From contig CAKUEV010000009.1 of the NCBI GenBank assembly GCA_934646845.1, positions 1 through 23,333 of the forward strand: a stretch of 23,333 nucleotides of DNA, written 5' to 3'. A program made the position numbers and the translations under genes. The stretch is from an uncultured Slackia sp. GTDB taxonomy: Bacteria; Actinomycetota; Coriobacteriia; Coriobacteriales; Eggerthellaceae. The notes below the pieces were generated by a model. That model was not told the origin of the DNA and did not search any database. It saw nothing but the letters and a program-made list of their open reading frames with translations. Of the stretch, positions 7,136-15,879 are shown in pieces (position 1 is the first letter of the stretch; every line of letters starts with the position of its first letter).

Positions 7136-8203
7136 ATGTCTGATATTAAGAATATCCTGGTTACCGGCGGCGCTGGCTTTATTGGCAGCCATACGTGCGT
7201 TGAGCTGCTCCAGGCTGGCTATGGCGTGGTCATTATCGACGACCTGTCGAATTCCTGCGAGAAGGCCGTTAATCGCATCGCTCAAATCGTGAAGCAGGCG
7301 GAAGCCGACGGCAAAGCTCCGGCGGGTGCTTCCGAGCGCATGAAGTTCTACGAGGACAACGTGCTCAATCGTGACGCGCTCGAGCGCATCTTCGCCGAAA
7401 ACGATATTTACGGCGTTATTCATTTCGCGGGCTTCAAGGCCGTGGGCGAGAGCGTCGAAAAGCCGCTCGAGTATTACTACAACAACATCACCAACACGCT
7501 CATTCTGTGCGACGTTATGCGCAAGCATGGCTGCAAGCGCATTGTGTTCAGCTCGAGCGCAACGGTGTATGGCGAGCCCGATAGCGTGCCTTTGAGCGAA
7601 GCTGCGGAAAAGAAGCCGGCCACAAACCCTTACGGTTGGACGAAGTGGATGATCGAGCAGATTCTTACCGACCTGCACACCGCCGACCTCGAATGGGATG
7701 TCGTGTTGCTTCGTTACTTCAATCCCATTGGCGCGCACGAAAGCGGCCTTATCGGCGAAGATCCGAAGGGCATTCCGAACAATCTCGTGCCGTATGTCGC
7801 GCAGGTCGCGATTGGCAAAATGAAGGCCGTTCGCGTGTTTGGCAATGATTACCCCACGCCCGACGGCACGGGTGTGCGCGATTATATCCATGTAGTCGAC
7901 CTGGCACGCGGCCATGTTGCTGCGCTCAACTGGATGGACGGCAAGACGGGCGTCGAAGTCGTGAACCTCGGCACCGGCAAAGGTTCGAGCGTGCTCGATG
8001 TGGTGGCCGCGTTCAGCCGTGCGTGCGGTCGTGAGCTCCCGGTCGATATTCAGCCGCGCCGCGCTGGCGATGTTGCGGAAAACTACGCCGACCCGCAGAA
8101 GGCCAAAGACGTGTTCGGCTGGGTTGCGGAATACGACCTCGATCGCATGTGTGCCGATTCGTGGCGTTGGCAGTCGATGAACCCGAATGGGTACGCCGAC
8201 TAA
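7136..8203 (+). CDS. galE: UDP-glucose 4-epimerase
   Basis: This cytosolic NAD-dependent short-chain dehydrogenase-type enzyme interconverts UDP-glucose and UDP-galactose (Leloir pathway), feeding galactose use and cell-surface glycan synthesis. The start at 7136 (MSDIKNILVTGGAGFIG) has AAGGGG (7124-7129) six bases upstream; an earlier in-frame GTG at 7076 adds 20 residues of poor similarity. The glycine-rich NAD loop TGGAGFIGS, the FSSSATVYG strand with the catalytic Ser/Thr region, and Y166-G-W-T-K170 (the YxxxK pair) are all visible. NPYGWTKWMIEQ and the C-terminal RRAGDVAENYADPQKA are typical GalE. At 355 residues it is slightly long because of an insertion near residues 44-58. No other galactose-pathway gene is in the window. 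Two terminators follow it. Confidence 0.95.
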   Translation: MSDIKNILVTGGAGFIGSHTCVELLQAGYGVVIIDDLSNSCEKAVNRIAQIVKQAEADGKAPAGASERMKFYEDNVLNRDALERIFAENDIYGVIHFAGFKAVGESVEKPLEYYYNNITNTLILCDVMRKHGCKRIVFSSSATVYGEPDSVPLSEAAEKKPATNPYGWTKWMIEQILTDLHTADLEWDVVLLRYFNPIGAHESGLIGEDPKGIPNNLVPYVAQVAIGKMKAVRVFGNDYPTPDGTGVRDYIHVVDLARGHVAALNWMDGKTGVEVVNLGTGKGSSVLDVVAAFSRACGRELPVDIQPRRAGDVAENYADPQKAKDVFGWVAEYDLDRMCADSWRWQSMNPNGYAD

Positions 8204-8261
8204 ACGATGCGCCATTATACTTAACGGGCTCATATGGGGCGCGTCGAAAATGAGCGCTATG

Positions 8262-8292
8262 GGGTGGCTGGGTAATCTTGCCACCCTTTCTT
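8262..8292 (+). terminator. Intrinsic terminator of galE
   Basis: GGGTGGC (8262-8268) pairs with GCCACCC (8280-8286) around an 11-base loop and is followed by TTTCTT. It lies 59 bases after the galE stop codon. Confidence 0.75.
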
Positions 8293-8293
8293 A

Positions 8294-8342
8294 TTGAGTG
8301 GGAATAGATAGCGATACAATAACGTATCGGTTTGTGACAAAC
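8294..8342 (+). promoter_or_regulatory. Possible promoter plus 13-bp palindrome between two terminators
   Basis: TTGAGT (8294-8299) and TACAAT (8315-8320) are spaced by 15 bases, slightly short for a standard promoter. They are followed by the palindrome GTTTGT-G-ACAAAC (8330-8342), which abuts the next terminator stem. If active, it would drive a transcript of only about 60 bases. The palindrome could also be an operator. Confidence 0.25.
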
Positions 8343-8390
8343 AGAACCCTCCTGAAAACACCAGCTCAGGAGGGTTCTCCTTTTGGTTTT
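8343..8390 (+). terminator. Strong intrinsic terminator
   Basis: AGAACCCTCCTGA (8343-8355) and TCAGGAGGGTTCT (8366-8378) form a perfect 13-bp stem with a 10-base loop, followed by CCTTTTGGTTTT. It is a second + strand terminator after galE, 139 bases past the stop codon. The 140 bases beyond it (8391-8534) show no recognisable gene or structure. Confidence 0.8.
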
Positions 8391-8534
8391 ACGCTCAAAT
8401 AAACTGCTTGTATTACAGAAAAATGGCGTCATCGGTGACAAAGAATGTCGCCAAGAAACAATGCGGTTTGCAAGTGTTTCGCATCTTTTACCTGCGGAAA
8501 CGCTTTCTGTTCGATTATTCCTCATGCCACGGGG

Positions 8535-8732
8535 CGCACCGCCTACCTCTCCATCGACGAGAGCCCCGAAGCCGAACAGCACCTCTGGCATGTGCGCCAG
8601 ATCTTTCTGGACGAGAACGCCGACGGCGACTTCCGCATCGAGGCTGACGTGAACCCTGACGCCACCCAGGGGGAAGGCGAGGTCATCTTCAAGAACTACC
8701 GCGTGGGCTTCGTGGAGGATTTGGCGGAATAG
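8535..8732 (+). pseudogene. 3' remnant of a DEAD/DEAH helicase gene (DUF3516-type C-terminus)
   Basis: The frame encodes about 65 residues, beginning RTAYLSIDESPEAEQ and including WHVRQIFLDENADGDFRIEA, and ends at a stop codon. This resembles the extreme C-terminus of actinobacterial DEAD/DEAH helicases with a DUF3516 domain, where a W-x-V-x-Q-x-F segment is followed by a D-rich turn and an I-x-A-x-V-D-like strand. Upstream of base 8535 the same frame is unrelated sequence, and no helicase core, Walker motif or plausible start and ribosome site exists. It is therefore read as a decayed or rearranged gene end, not a functional gene. It overlaps antisense the 3' end of the LuxR-type gene (8696-8732). 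The family assignment is from memory of the pattern. Confidence 0.5.
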
Positions 8733-10166
8733 GATAGGTTTTCCAGGCCAAGAAACTGGTACAGCTCCTGTTTGCTGTGGACACCTAATTTTTTTATAAA
8801 TGTTGTGAGTGTGGGTCTTCACCGTAGCGAGGCCTACCACCAGATCGTCGCTAATTTGCGCTAACGTTTTTCTCTGGGCGAGGAGAAGGAGTACGTCTCC
8901 CTCGCGCTTAGTCAGAGAGCACTGCATGGCAACCGATGTGCAGGTTTCGGCGAGTATGGTGTAATAACGTGCCGGATCGACGTACTGCGCCTTTGCTGGA
9001 TCGGTGCTCCTCTCGAGACTTCCATCTCTGAGAGGAGAAAGATAGACGAACGCAATGGCTCCTAATCCTGCGAGTAGGACGAGGGGCAACGCATGCACGC
9101 CAGGCCCTATCATGCCCGAGAAAGCTTCTCCTAGAAAAGCGGCGAGTTGCTCTGCAAGATAGGCAAGCGAGAAAACAAAGACTGGGTTGTTTCCTCTTCT
9201 TTGGCAGAGATTGCACAGTATGGTGAAGAAGAATGTCGAAAAAGTCATATAGGAGGCATCGAGAAGAATCGAAGCAATTTCGTAGGAACACCCAGCTCCT
9301 ATAGCGAAAACTATGATTGCCAATTCCAGAATGGCGAGCGATGCGTCATAGAGCTGCTTGATGCGAACGATTCTTCCGTTTACCGCGAGGGCGATTGAGG
9401 TAACCGCAATGGCGATAAAGAGCCCGAAGTAGGAAACACTAGCTACGGGCGTGAGGGCAAAGCCTTGTAGCGTTTGAATGGTGAAGATGATAAGCGAATA
9501 AATGAGCAGCAAGCGCGCAATGGGAAAGAAACTGCGCGGCTCAATTTTGCCGGCCTCTTCCGAGGGCGAAGTAGCCGTAGGGTTTTCGCGCCAGAGCGCA
9601 ATAGAGGTTTTTCTCGTGAGGCAGAGGGCGATTGCGAGGGGCGCAATACAGGATATGGCAAGTGGCGGAAGCAAAGTGGAGAGTGCCCGCAGTATGCCTA
9701 CAAAAAACTGCCAAGCAATGAGCGTTAAAAGGCAGTCGACGAGAGGGAGCCCCGCAAGCGCCTTGAGGCACGAGATGAGCAGAGAGGCTCGGCAGAGCGC
9801 CGTTACGCAAAGACAAGCGAAGGGTAGAACTCCCTGGAAAGTTTCCGGCTGCAATGAGCACGCCCAGGCGCCAAAAAAACCGAGAAAGCACAGTGAGCAG
9901 GAGGCAACAACGAACGCCTTACTGCTGAGGAAAGTGCTGGTTTGGCGGTGAAACAGGGCCAAGACGCCGAATGCGAGCGACGTTACAAGGAGATGGGAAT
10001 ATTGGGAAAAGGATACGAGTGAAGCGAATCCTGCCGGAATTGCGGCAGAAGGGTCGAGCATCCAAGCGCAAGCAAAAGCCAGAGCGAGAGCAAAAAGCAC
10101 GTTGCGAATCTGATTTACCGTCACCGCCTTGGCCACGTTCGCCCCCCCCGAATGGTTTCGCATCAT
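8696..10166 (-). CDS. Membrane LuxR-family transcriptional regulator, frameshifted in the HTH domain
   Basis: The N-terminal 400 or so residues hold about twelve hydrophobic segments, for example NVLFALALAFACAWM and LLLIYSLIIFTIQTLQGFAL. A LuxR/GerE helix-turn-helix starts near residue 418 (LTKREGDVLLLLAQ ... TVKTHTHNIYKK). After IYKK the frame breaks. The coding strand has seven A's (+ strand T-run 8789-8795); with six, translation continues LGVHSKQELYQFLGL and stops at 8696, giving about 489 residues, normal for this family. Without the correction the frame runs antisense through the helicase remnant into galE to 8013, giving a meaningless tail. Such regulators sit in the membrane and activate adjacent reductase genes in Eggerthellaceae; here the FAD reductase is divergent. 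The ATG at 10166 has GAGAGG about 11 bases upstream. It may be a pseudogene, a slippage-dependent gene or a sequencing error. Confidence 0.8.
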
Positions 10167-10218
10167 AGAACTGCCTCTCGGTCTATTTTATACCGATTAA
10201 GCCTGGAAAACCCGAGGT

Positions 10219-10443
10219 AATCGCACTTTGAGGAAGTGGAGTGCGAAGGCGAGGAATAGCTTGAAGTGCGCAATGCGCTTCATCAACCGTTTTTTCAACC
10301 CTTCCGTGTCTGCAATCAATCTCAATCTGCATCCTCAAAATCCAATACCTGCGTTTTCATACGTAAGTGCGATTTCGAATAGGCGCCGTCAACGTTTTGT
10401 CGATAGACGAGTTGGACGATGGCCCATGAGCCCAAAATCGCAC
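10219..10443. promoter_or_regulatory. Three AATCGCAC repeats in the divergent intergenic region
   Basis: The octamer AATCGCAC occurs at 10219-10226 and 10436-10443 on the + strand and at 10367-10374 on the - strand. The last two extend to nine bases (AAATCGCAC) as inverted copies. The contexts align as TAATCGCACTT, AAATCGCACTT and AAATCGCACAT. They lie in the 313-bp space between the LuxR-type gene and the FAD reductase, one nearer the regulator and one ending 36 bases before the reductase start. They are candidate operators for the local regulator. A bulged near-palindrome GAAGTGCGC/GCGCTTC (10263-10281) is also present. No clear -35/-10 pair was identified. Confidence 0.45.
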
Positions 10444-10479
10444 ATGCAATAACTCAGTTAAGAAAGAGGAGGATCAAAA

Positions 10480-12144
10480 ATGGACAAGGCGATATCGCGC
10501 AGAGATTTTATTGTTGGGGGTGGAGTATTTGGTGCGAGCATGGCAGCAGTCGGCCTCGCGGGATGCGCTCCTTCAAATGGTGGCCTGCCGTCGACTGATA
10601 CCGACGCATCGGGCACCAGTGCGCATAAGGGCGCAGATCGCCCTCTTTCTTCGCGGCTTGTCGAAGTGGATGAAGGGGATGTGGTCCGCACGGAGGAGTG
10701 CGATGTCGTAGTGTGCGGCTCAGGGTCCGCTGGAACCTATGCCGCCATTAGAGCAGCTGAGCTTGGTGCTCGTGTAATCTGGCTTGAGAAGACAAGTCTC
10801 AAGGGAGGAACTTCAACGATAACGGAGGGTACGCTTGCGTACAACACTCAAGAGCAGCTTGATGCGCAGGGGCCCACAGACTTGCAGACCGAGTTCGAAA
10901 CTTACATGCAGTGGCACAATTGGGGTGCTTATGCACCAGGGATTTGGTGCTACCTGGACAATTCTGGAGAAGCCCTCGATTGGGCTATAAGCCATGGGGC
11001 TTCGATGTCAACTGGTGGCCAGGGTGCCCTTCTGAGCTGCTTTGACGAGGCAGGCAATTGGGTAAACAACGGCGAGGGTATGCTCAAGCCGCTTTGGGCC
11101 TATGGGGAGACGCTCGATAATTTGGATTTTCGCCTAGAGTCTCCTGCCGTGAACATCATTCTCGACAATGAGGGAGTTGGGGGTGTCTACGCAAAAAACG
11201 GCGGCGATCTCGTGCGCATTAATGCCAAAGCGACGGTGCTCGCTACGGGTGGATTCGGGAAAAACCCGGAAATGTGCGCCGAGCGGCTTCGCGTTCCTAG
11301 TGAACGAGTTGAATTTCTGGGGTTCGATGGTCAAGATGGCGACGGTATCAATATGGCGCTGACGGCAGGCGCGCTTCCCCAGGCGCCGTCTGCGGTAATG
11401 TACGGACTTTCGAAGGCGTGCGGAGAAAGTTGGAGTAGCATGCTGTCGATTTTCACTCAGTGGCCGCCCTCTTATCGGTATCCGCTAGAAATAGGCAAAA
11501 CGCTCCCCATGGTCAATCAGAGCGGCGTGCGCTTTTATAACGAGACACTTGCAGAAGACGCCGACACCTCCCGCCTCAACACGGCAATCGCTTCTCAGTC
11601 GAAGGTCTTTACCTTGTTCGATGAGGCGCATGTTGAAGCCTACGAGGGCGAGGATAAACTCAATGAGTTCGTTGCCTTCATGGGTGTTGGGAGCGGAGAG
11701 CTCCGATCCTCGGTTGAAGGCAGCGACTTTGTTTGGAAGGCCGATAGCTTCGAGGAGCTTGCCGAGCTTATGGGAGTTGACTCGGAAGCATTGGCTGCAA
11801 CGATGGAAGACTACAATAATAGAGCGAAGGGGGACGGCTCTCATGACCCCCTTGGAGCCGACCCCGCGCTCATGACGCCTCTAGAAAAGAAGCCATTTTA
11901 TGCGGTTCAGGTCGAGGCTTGCGCCTATAGCACCTGTGGCGGCGTGCGAGGAGATCATGAGGCGCGGGCGATCGGACACGACGATCTCCCCATCAAGGGC
12001 TTGTTTGTGTGCGGCATCGATAACGGTTCCATGCAGTTTAACGACTATCCCTATGGGCTGCATGGAGGATCGGGGCAGGGTGCTGCTTGCACGACGGGAT
12101 ATGTTGCTGCGAACGCAGCTTGCAAGGATCTGGGTCTTGCCTAG
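10480..12144 (+). CDS. Tat-exported FAD-dependent reductase lipoprotein (fumarate reductase flavoprotein-like)
   Basis: This 554-residue flavoprotein is predicted to be exported folded and lipid-anchored outside the membrane: the N-terminus has a twin-arginine motif (SRRDF, R7-R8), a hydrophobic segment and a lipobox L26-A-G-C29. The FAD-binding loop is G80-S-G-S-A-G85, followed by the acidic WLEK, and LATGGFGKN is typical of the FAD_binding_2 family. It would reduce an external organic acceptor at the FAD. No CxxCH haem motif or FMN-binding domain is present, so electrons must come from a separate carrier. Positions where fumarate reductases carry the catalytic His and Arg instead read AYSTCGG (482-488) and NDYPYGLHGGSGQG (521-534), so fumarate is unlikely and the substrate is unknown. 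The ribosome site AGAGGAGG (10465-10472) is strong. Regulation by the divergent LuxR-type protein is inferred. Confidence 0.88.
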   Translation: MDKAISRRDFIVGGGVFGASMAAVGLAGCAPSNGGLPSTDTDASGTSAHKGADRPLSSRLVEVDEGDVVRTEECDVVVCGSGSAGTYAAIRAAELGARVIWLEKTSLKGGTSTITEGTLAYNTQEQLDAQGPTDLQTEFETYMQWHNWGAYAPGIWCYLDNSGEALDWAISHGASMSTGGQGALLSCFDEAGNWVNNGEGMLKPLWAYGETLDNLDFRLESPAVNIILDNEGVGGVYAKNGGDLVRINAKATVLATGGFGKNPEMCAERLRVPSERVEFLGFDGQDGDGINMALTAGALPQAPSAVMYGLSKACGESWSSMLSIFTQWPPSYRYPLEIGKTLPMVNQSGVRFYNETLAEDADTSRLNTAIASQSKVFTLFDEAHVEAYEGEDKLNEFVAFMGVGSGELRSSVEGSDFVWKADSFEELAELMGVDSEALAATMEDYNNRAKGDGSHDPLGADPALMTPLEKKPFYAVQVEACAYSTCGGVRGDHEARAIGHDDLPIKGLFVCGIDNGSMQFNDYPYGLHGGSGQGAACTTGYVAANAACKDLGLA

Positions 12145-12156
12145 CGATCATTTAAC

Positions 12157-12207
12157 AGACGACCCTCGATCCCCTTCTGCAGCAACAAGGGGATTGGGGG
12201 TCGTCTT
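12157..12207. terminator. 20-bp hairpin after the FAD reductase
   Basis: AGACGACCCTCGATCCCCTT (12157-12176) pairs with 12187-12207 (AAGGGGAT ... GTCGTCTT) with only G-T wobbles and a 10-base loop. It starts 13 bases after the reductase stop codon. A real T-run is missing on either strand, but the stem is very stable. Confidence 0.6.
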
Positions 12208-12257
12208 AAAGCGCACGAAGCAGGGTTATCGCACCTTCTCTTTCAAATAGTCGCCAG

Positions 12258-12296
12258 GAAGCTCGCAGCTGTGGTAGTTACGAGCTTCTTGCTTTT
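12258..12296 (+). terminator. Intrinsic terminator, second after the FAD reductase
   Basis: GAAGCTCG (12258-12265) pairs with CGAGCTTC (12281-12288), loop 15 bases, followed by TTGCTTTT. It lies in the convergent gap between the reductase and the ABC transporter gene and best fits + strand termination. Confidence 0.6.
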
Positions 12297-12328
12297 AGCG
12301 GTTGTTGGGGAAGCCCCCCGTCGCTTCC

Positions 12329-15300
12329 TTATTCGCTTCTCAGAGCTTCGACCGGGTCTTTCTTCGCGGCGGCGCTTGAAGGAATGAGGCCTGCCAAGAA
12401 TGTGAGCAGCACGCTTATGCCAACCAGGGCAATTGCGGCCTGCCACGGCAGAATCGCGACGTTTTCCACATCAAACAACGAGTACACAATTGCGTTTGCG
12501 GGAATGCAGGCCAAAGCCGTAAGCGCGATGCCGATAATGCCCGCGGTGAAGCCGACGATAATGGTTTCGGCGTTGAATACGCGGCTGATATCTCCCTTGC
12601 TCGCACCAATGGAGCGCAAGATGCCAATTTCTTTCTTGCGTTCAAGCACGCTGATGTAGGTGATGATGCCAATCATGATCGAGCTCACCACAAGCGAAAT
12701 CGCGACGAACGCGACCAGCACGTAGCTGATCATATTCACGATTGTGGTCACGCTGCTCATGAGTGCGCCCACGATGTCGGTATAGCTCACGACTTTATCT
12801 TCGTCGCCAGTGGCGTTCATTTTGTCGTTGTAACCATCGAGGATGTCAATCACGCTTTGCTTGCTTTCGAAATCCTTCGGGTAAATGTCGATGCTCGCCG
12901 GCTTCGCGTAGTCGGCCCAGCCGAACTTCTTCATGTTGTTATCGTAGCTGCTCTGCTCGGTCGACATGAGGCTCGCCATGAGTTCGGAAAGCTCCTGCTC
13001 GCTCATGTTCATTTGGAATGCGTCGGCGAAGGCGCTTTCGTTAATGCCCATAGCTTTTGACATATTTGCCGAAAGGGTGGACATATAGGTGGCCATCGCG
13101 GATGAGACCTGGTTTTGAATCGCTGCTCCGTATTGCGTCATGACCTGCGTCATTGCTGTTTGCATATATGACTGCATAGCGACGGAAAGTTGCTCTTGCA
13201 GCTGCTGCGAAATAGCTGCAGAAAGTGCGGGCAGAAGCTGCGCTTGCAGTTGTTGTGAAAGCTGCTCTTGCAGCTGCTGTTGGATTTGCTCGCTCACGCC
13301 GCTGAAATCGATGCTGTCGGCAATGACCTTCTGCATGGCGGCTTTCGTGGCGGGGTCTGCGAGGTACGCCTCGACTGCCGCTTTTTGATCGGTATCGTAT
13401 TCGGGGTGGTCGCCCTTGATTTGCTCCTGGAGCCAAGAGGGGTACGCCCCCATGATATTCATGATGCCCTGGGTAAGAACGTCGGTTTTGATATCGGGCT
13501 GGGCGCCATCGAGGTTGAGCTTGATGTTGCTGAAGTCCAAATTCAGCTGGCTCATGTCAATCTTGCTCGGGTCGATTTGAATACCCGAAGCATCGAAGGC
13601 CGGCATGCTTGACAAGTCGATATTGGCTCCCGACAAATCCATGCTGCTCGAGAGGTCGGCGCTTGAAAGGCCCGCGGCCAGTGCGCTTTCGTCGAAAGTG
13701 AATGCGCTCTGCAATTTCTCGCCATCAATCGTGAACAGGCTCGACATGTCGAAGCTGTTGCCGTCTTTCGCCTCATCTTCTTCTTCGGCGAACGACTTGC
13801 CCGTAATCACGTTGGTCGAAGGGTTTTCCATCTGATCTTTCACGATTTGCTTATCGGACGCCTCGTCGATAAGGTGATTGATCAAATCGTTCGAGTAATA
13901 CAAACCGGTCGAAAGCGAAGTGATTTTCTCGCCCTCTTTCGGCTTCACCACGCCGCACACCTTTAGCGTCTCGCCATTGTCGACCAAGCTTTTCATATAG
14001 TCGGCATCGCCGCTCTTGTCTTTCCAAACCTGGTAGTCGCTGTCGTACTGATAGAAATCGGCGCTATTGACGAGCTTGAACTCCACATTCATGAGGTCGT
14101 CGTAGTCGAGGTCGAGCGTGTTGTCGGGTACCTGCACTTCTTCCTCGTTGGCAAACTCGCGCACCATTTCTTCGAGTTCCTTATGGTCGCGCAAGCCCAT
14201 GGAGTACAGCATGAAATCGCTCACGTTGCCGTTCGGTGTGAGCACGGCTACGACCTCGTCGTAATTTTCAGGCCAATGGCCTGCGACGACGTCGTATTGG
14301 TTATCGACCTGGCTCATGTTCGCAGGCAGCTTGTAGAAAATGTTCGTGCTCATCATCGACGACATGATGCCGTTGCTCGATGCGCCTAATCCCACGCTCG
14401 CGAACGATTTATCGGGGTTTACCTGGTGTATGCCGTCGTCGGTGTTTGAATTGAAAATCTGCGGAGTGACGCTATAGCCGTATTCGATTGAATTCACGTA
14501 GCTGTCGATGTCGGTGCCGCCGTTGTCGAAATACTCTTTCAGCGATGCGAGGTCGTTGCTTCCGATGCTCGAGAACATGCCTGTGATCATTTTCGATTCA
14601 TGCACCGGCTTGCCCGAATTGCTCGAAGCGGTCGCATCGTTTGCCTGCGAGTTTGTGCCTGTATTCGAATCGTCTTCTGTGCCGCCCATGCCCATCGTCA
14701 TCATGCTGGTCATGTCGAAGCCCTGGTCTTGGATTTGCAGAGGGTATTCTGAAAGCGTGTTTTCTTCGACGTTCGCGATATATTGGTTCACGCCATTCGC
14801 GAGCGACAAAATGGCCGCGATGCCAATAATGCCGATGCTGCCCGCGAAAGCGGTCATGAGTGTGCGGCCTTTTTTCGTGAGCAGGTTCTTGAATGAAAGC
14901 GAAAGCGCTGTGAAAAACGACATGCTTGTTTGACGTGCGGCTTTGGCTTCGCGGCGTGGCTCATTGCTTGCGTCGGGGTCAAAGGGTCGCGTGTCGCTTT
15001 TGATAATGCCGTCGGCGAGGTTCACGATGCGTGTAGCGTATTGTTCGGCCAGCTCGGGGTTGTGCGTCACCATGATTACCAGGCGGTCGCCGGCGATTTC
15101 GGTGAGCAAATCCATGATTTGCACGCTCGTTTTTGAGTCGAGGGCGCCGGTGGGTTCGTCGGCCAGGATGATTTCAGGCTCGTTGACCAGGGCGCGCGCA
15201 ATGGCGACGCGCTGCATTTGGCCGCCAGAAAGCTGGCTTGGCTTTTTGTTGATATGCTCGCGAAGGCCTACCCGCTCGAGCGCCGCGCATGCTCGCTCGC

Positions 15301-15655
15301 GTCGCTCCGCACGAGACACGCCCGAAAGCGTGAGGGCCAATTCCACGTTTTCCAGAATGGTTTGATGGGGAATGAGGTTGTATGCCTGGAAGACGAAGCC
15401 GATGCGATTATTTCGGTAGGTGTCCCAGTCCCGATCGCGATATTGCTTGGTGGAGATGCCATCGATGAGCAAGTCGCCCGAATCGTAATGGTCGAGGCCT
15501 CCGATGATGTTGAGCATGGTTGTTTTGCCCGAACCCGAAGGGCCTAAAATGGCGACGAATTCGTTGTCGCGAAATGCGAGCGACACATGGTCGAGCGCGA
15601 CCTGCGTGAAGTTGGCCGTGGTGTATGACTTGCATACGTCTTTGAGTTGTAGCAT
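12329..15655 (-). CDS. MacB-like ABC exporter, fused ATPase and FtsX-type permease
   Basis: This 1108-residue protein combines an ATPase (about 1-225) with an FtsX/MacB permease. In the ATPase are Walker [10 protein letters not shown] (37-45), Q-loop Q89, signature LSGGQ (141-145), Walker B IILADEP (161-167) and H197. The permease has one helix near 264-287, then about 680 extracytoplasmic residues, then three helices (about 973-1000, 1029-1055, 1070-1092) and the C-terminus PVEALRSE. Such type VII ABC proteins do mechanical work on substrates outside the membrane: extrusion of peptides or lipoproteins, or bacitracin-type resistance. The insert has a D/S/L-rich short-period stretch (about 655-715) and a Q-rich, coiled-coil-like stretch (about 785-870). 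The start ATG at 15655 has GAAAGG upstream on the - strand. It stands alone, with no two-component system adjacent. The substrate is unknown. Confidence 0.9.
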   Translation of the reverse strand: MLQLKDVCKSYTTANFTQVALDHVSLAFRDNEFVAILGPSGSGKTTMLNIIGGLDHYDSGDLLIDGISTKQYRDRDWDTYRNNRIGFVFQAYNLIPHQTILENVELALTLSGVSRAERRERACAALERVGLREHINKKPSQLSGGQMQRVAIARALVNEPEIILADEPTGALDSKTSVQIMDLLTEIAGDRLVIMVTHNPELAEQYATRIVNLADGIIKSDTRPFDPDASNEPRREAKAARQTSMSFFTALSLSFKNLLTKKGRTLMTAFAGSIGIIGIAAILSLANGVNQYIANVEENTLSEYPLQIQDQGFDMTSMMTMGMGGTEDDSNTGTNSQANDATASSNSGKPVHESKMITGMFSSIGSNDLASLKEYFDNGGTDIDSYVNSIEYGYSVTPQIFNSNTDDGIHQVNPDKSFASVGLGASSNGIMSSMMSTNIFYKLPANMSQVDNQYDVVAGHWPENYDEVVAVLTPNGNVSDFMLYSMGLRDHKELEEMVREFANEEEVQVPDNTLDLDYDDLMNVEFKLVNSADFYQYDSDYQVWKDKSGDADYMKSLVDNGETLKVCGVVKPKEGEKITSLSTGLYYSNDLINHLIDEASDKQIVKDQMENPSTNVITGKSFAEEEDEAKDGNSFDMSSLFTIDGEKLQSAFTFDESALAAGLSSADLSSSMDLSGANIDLSSMPAFDASGIQIDPSKIDMSQLNLDFSNIKLNLDGAQPDIKTDVLTQGIMNIMGAYPSWLQEQIKGDHPEYDTDQKAAVEAYLADPATKAAMQKVIADSIDFSGVSEQIQQQLQEQLSQQLQAQLLPALSAAISQQLQEQLSVAMQSYMQTAMTQVMTQYGAAIQNQVSSAMATYMSTLSANMSKAMGINESAFADAFQMNMSEQELSELMASLMSTEQSSYDNNMKKFGWADYAKPASIDIYPKDFESKQSVIDILDGYNDKMNATGDEDKVVSYTDIVGALMSSVTTIVNMISYVLVAFVAISLVVSSIMIGIITYISVLERKKEIGILRSIGASKGDISRVFNAETIIVGFTAGIIGIALTALACIPANAIVYSLFDVENVAILPWQAAIALVGISVLLTFLAGLIPSSAAAKKDPVEALRSE

Positions 15656-15829
15656 GCAATGCCTTTCGAGGATGCAAAAATAATTGAGTTTCTAAAGCAT
15701 TATGCCCCAATCGCCGCGGCTCGCCTCGCTTCGTTGCCCAGCCGCAAAAGAAAACGCCATGATTGAGCGGGGCGTGATCGATGAAGCTTCACTCTGGTCA
15801 CAATCGCTGTTATTTATGGTCAACATCTG

Positions 15830-15848
15830 CTCGCTTGACAAAAGCGAG
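15830..15848. repeat. 7-bp hairpin/palindrome between the ABC gene and tRNA-Arg
   Basis: CTCGCTT (15830-15836) and AAGCGAG (15842-15848) are perfect inverted copies around GACAA. A consensus-like TTGACA (15835-15840) overlaps it, but has no partner -10 at the right distance. It may be an operator or an incidental dyad. Confidence 0.3.
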
Positions 15849-15879
15849 GCGTACCTTCCTCCCGCGTACGCGAAAGACA

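Noticed and set aside
8013..8695. C-terminal extension of the LuxR-type protein to 717 residues
   Set aside because: The sequence after IYKK is out of frame relative to the conserved LuxR C-terminus and runs antisense through the helicase remnant and into galE.
15835..15840. TTGACA as the -35 of the tRNA promoter
   Set aside because: It is 42 bases from the TAGAAT -10, far beyond a workable spacer, and sits within a small palindrome.
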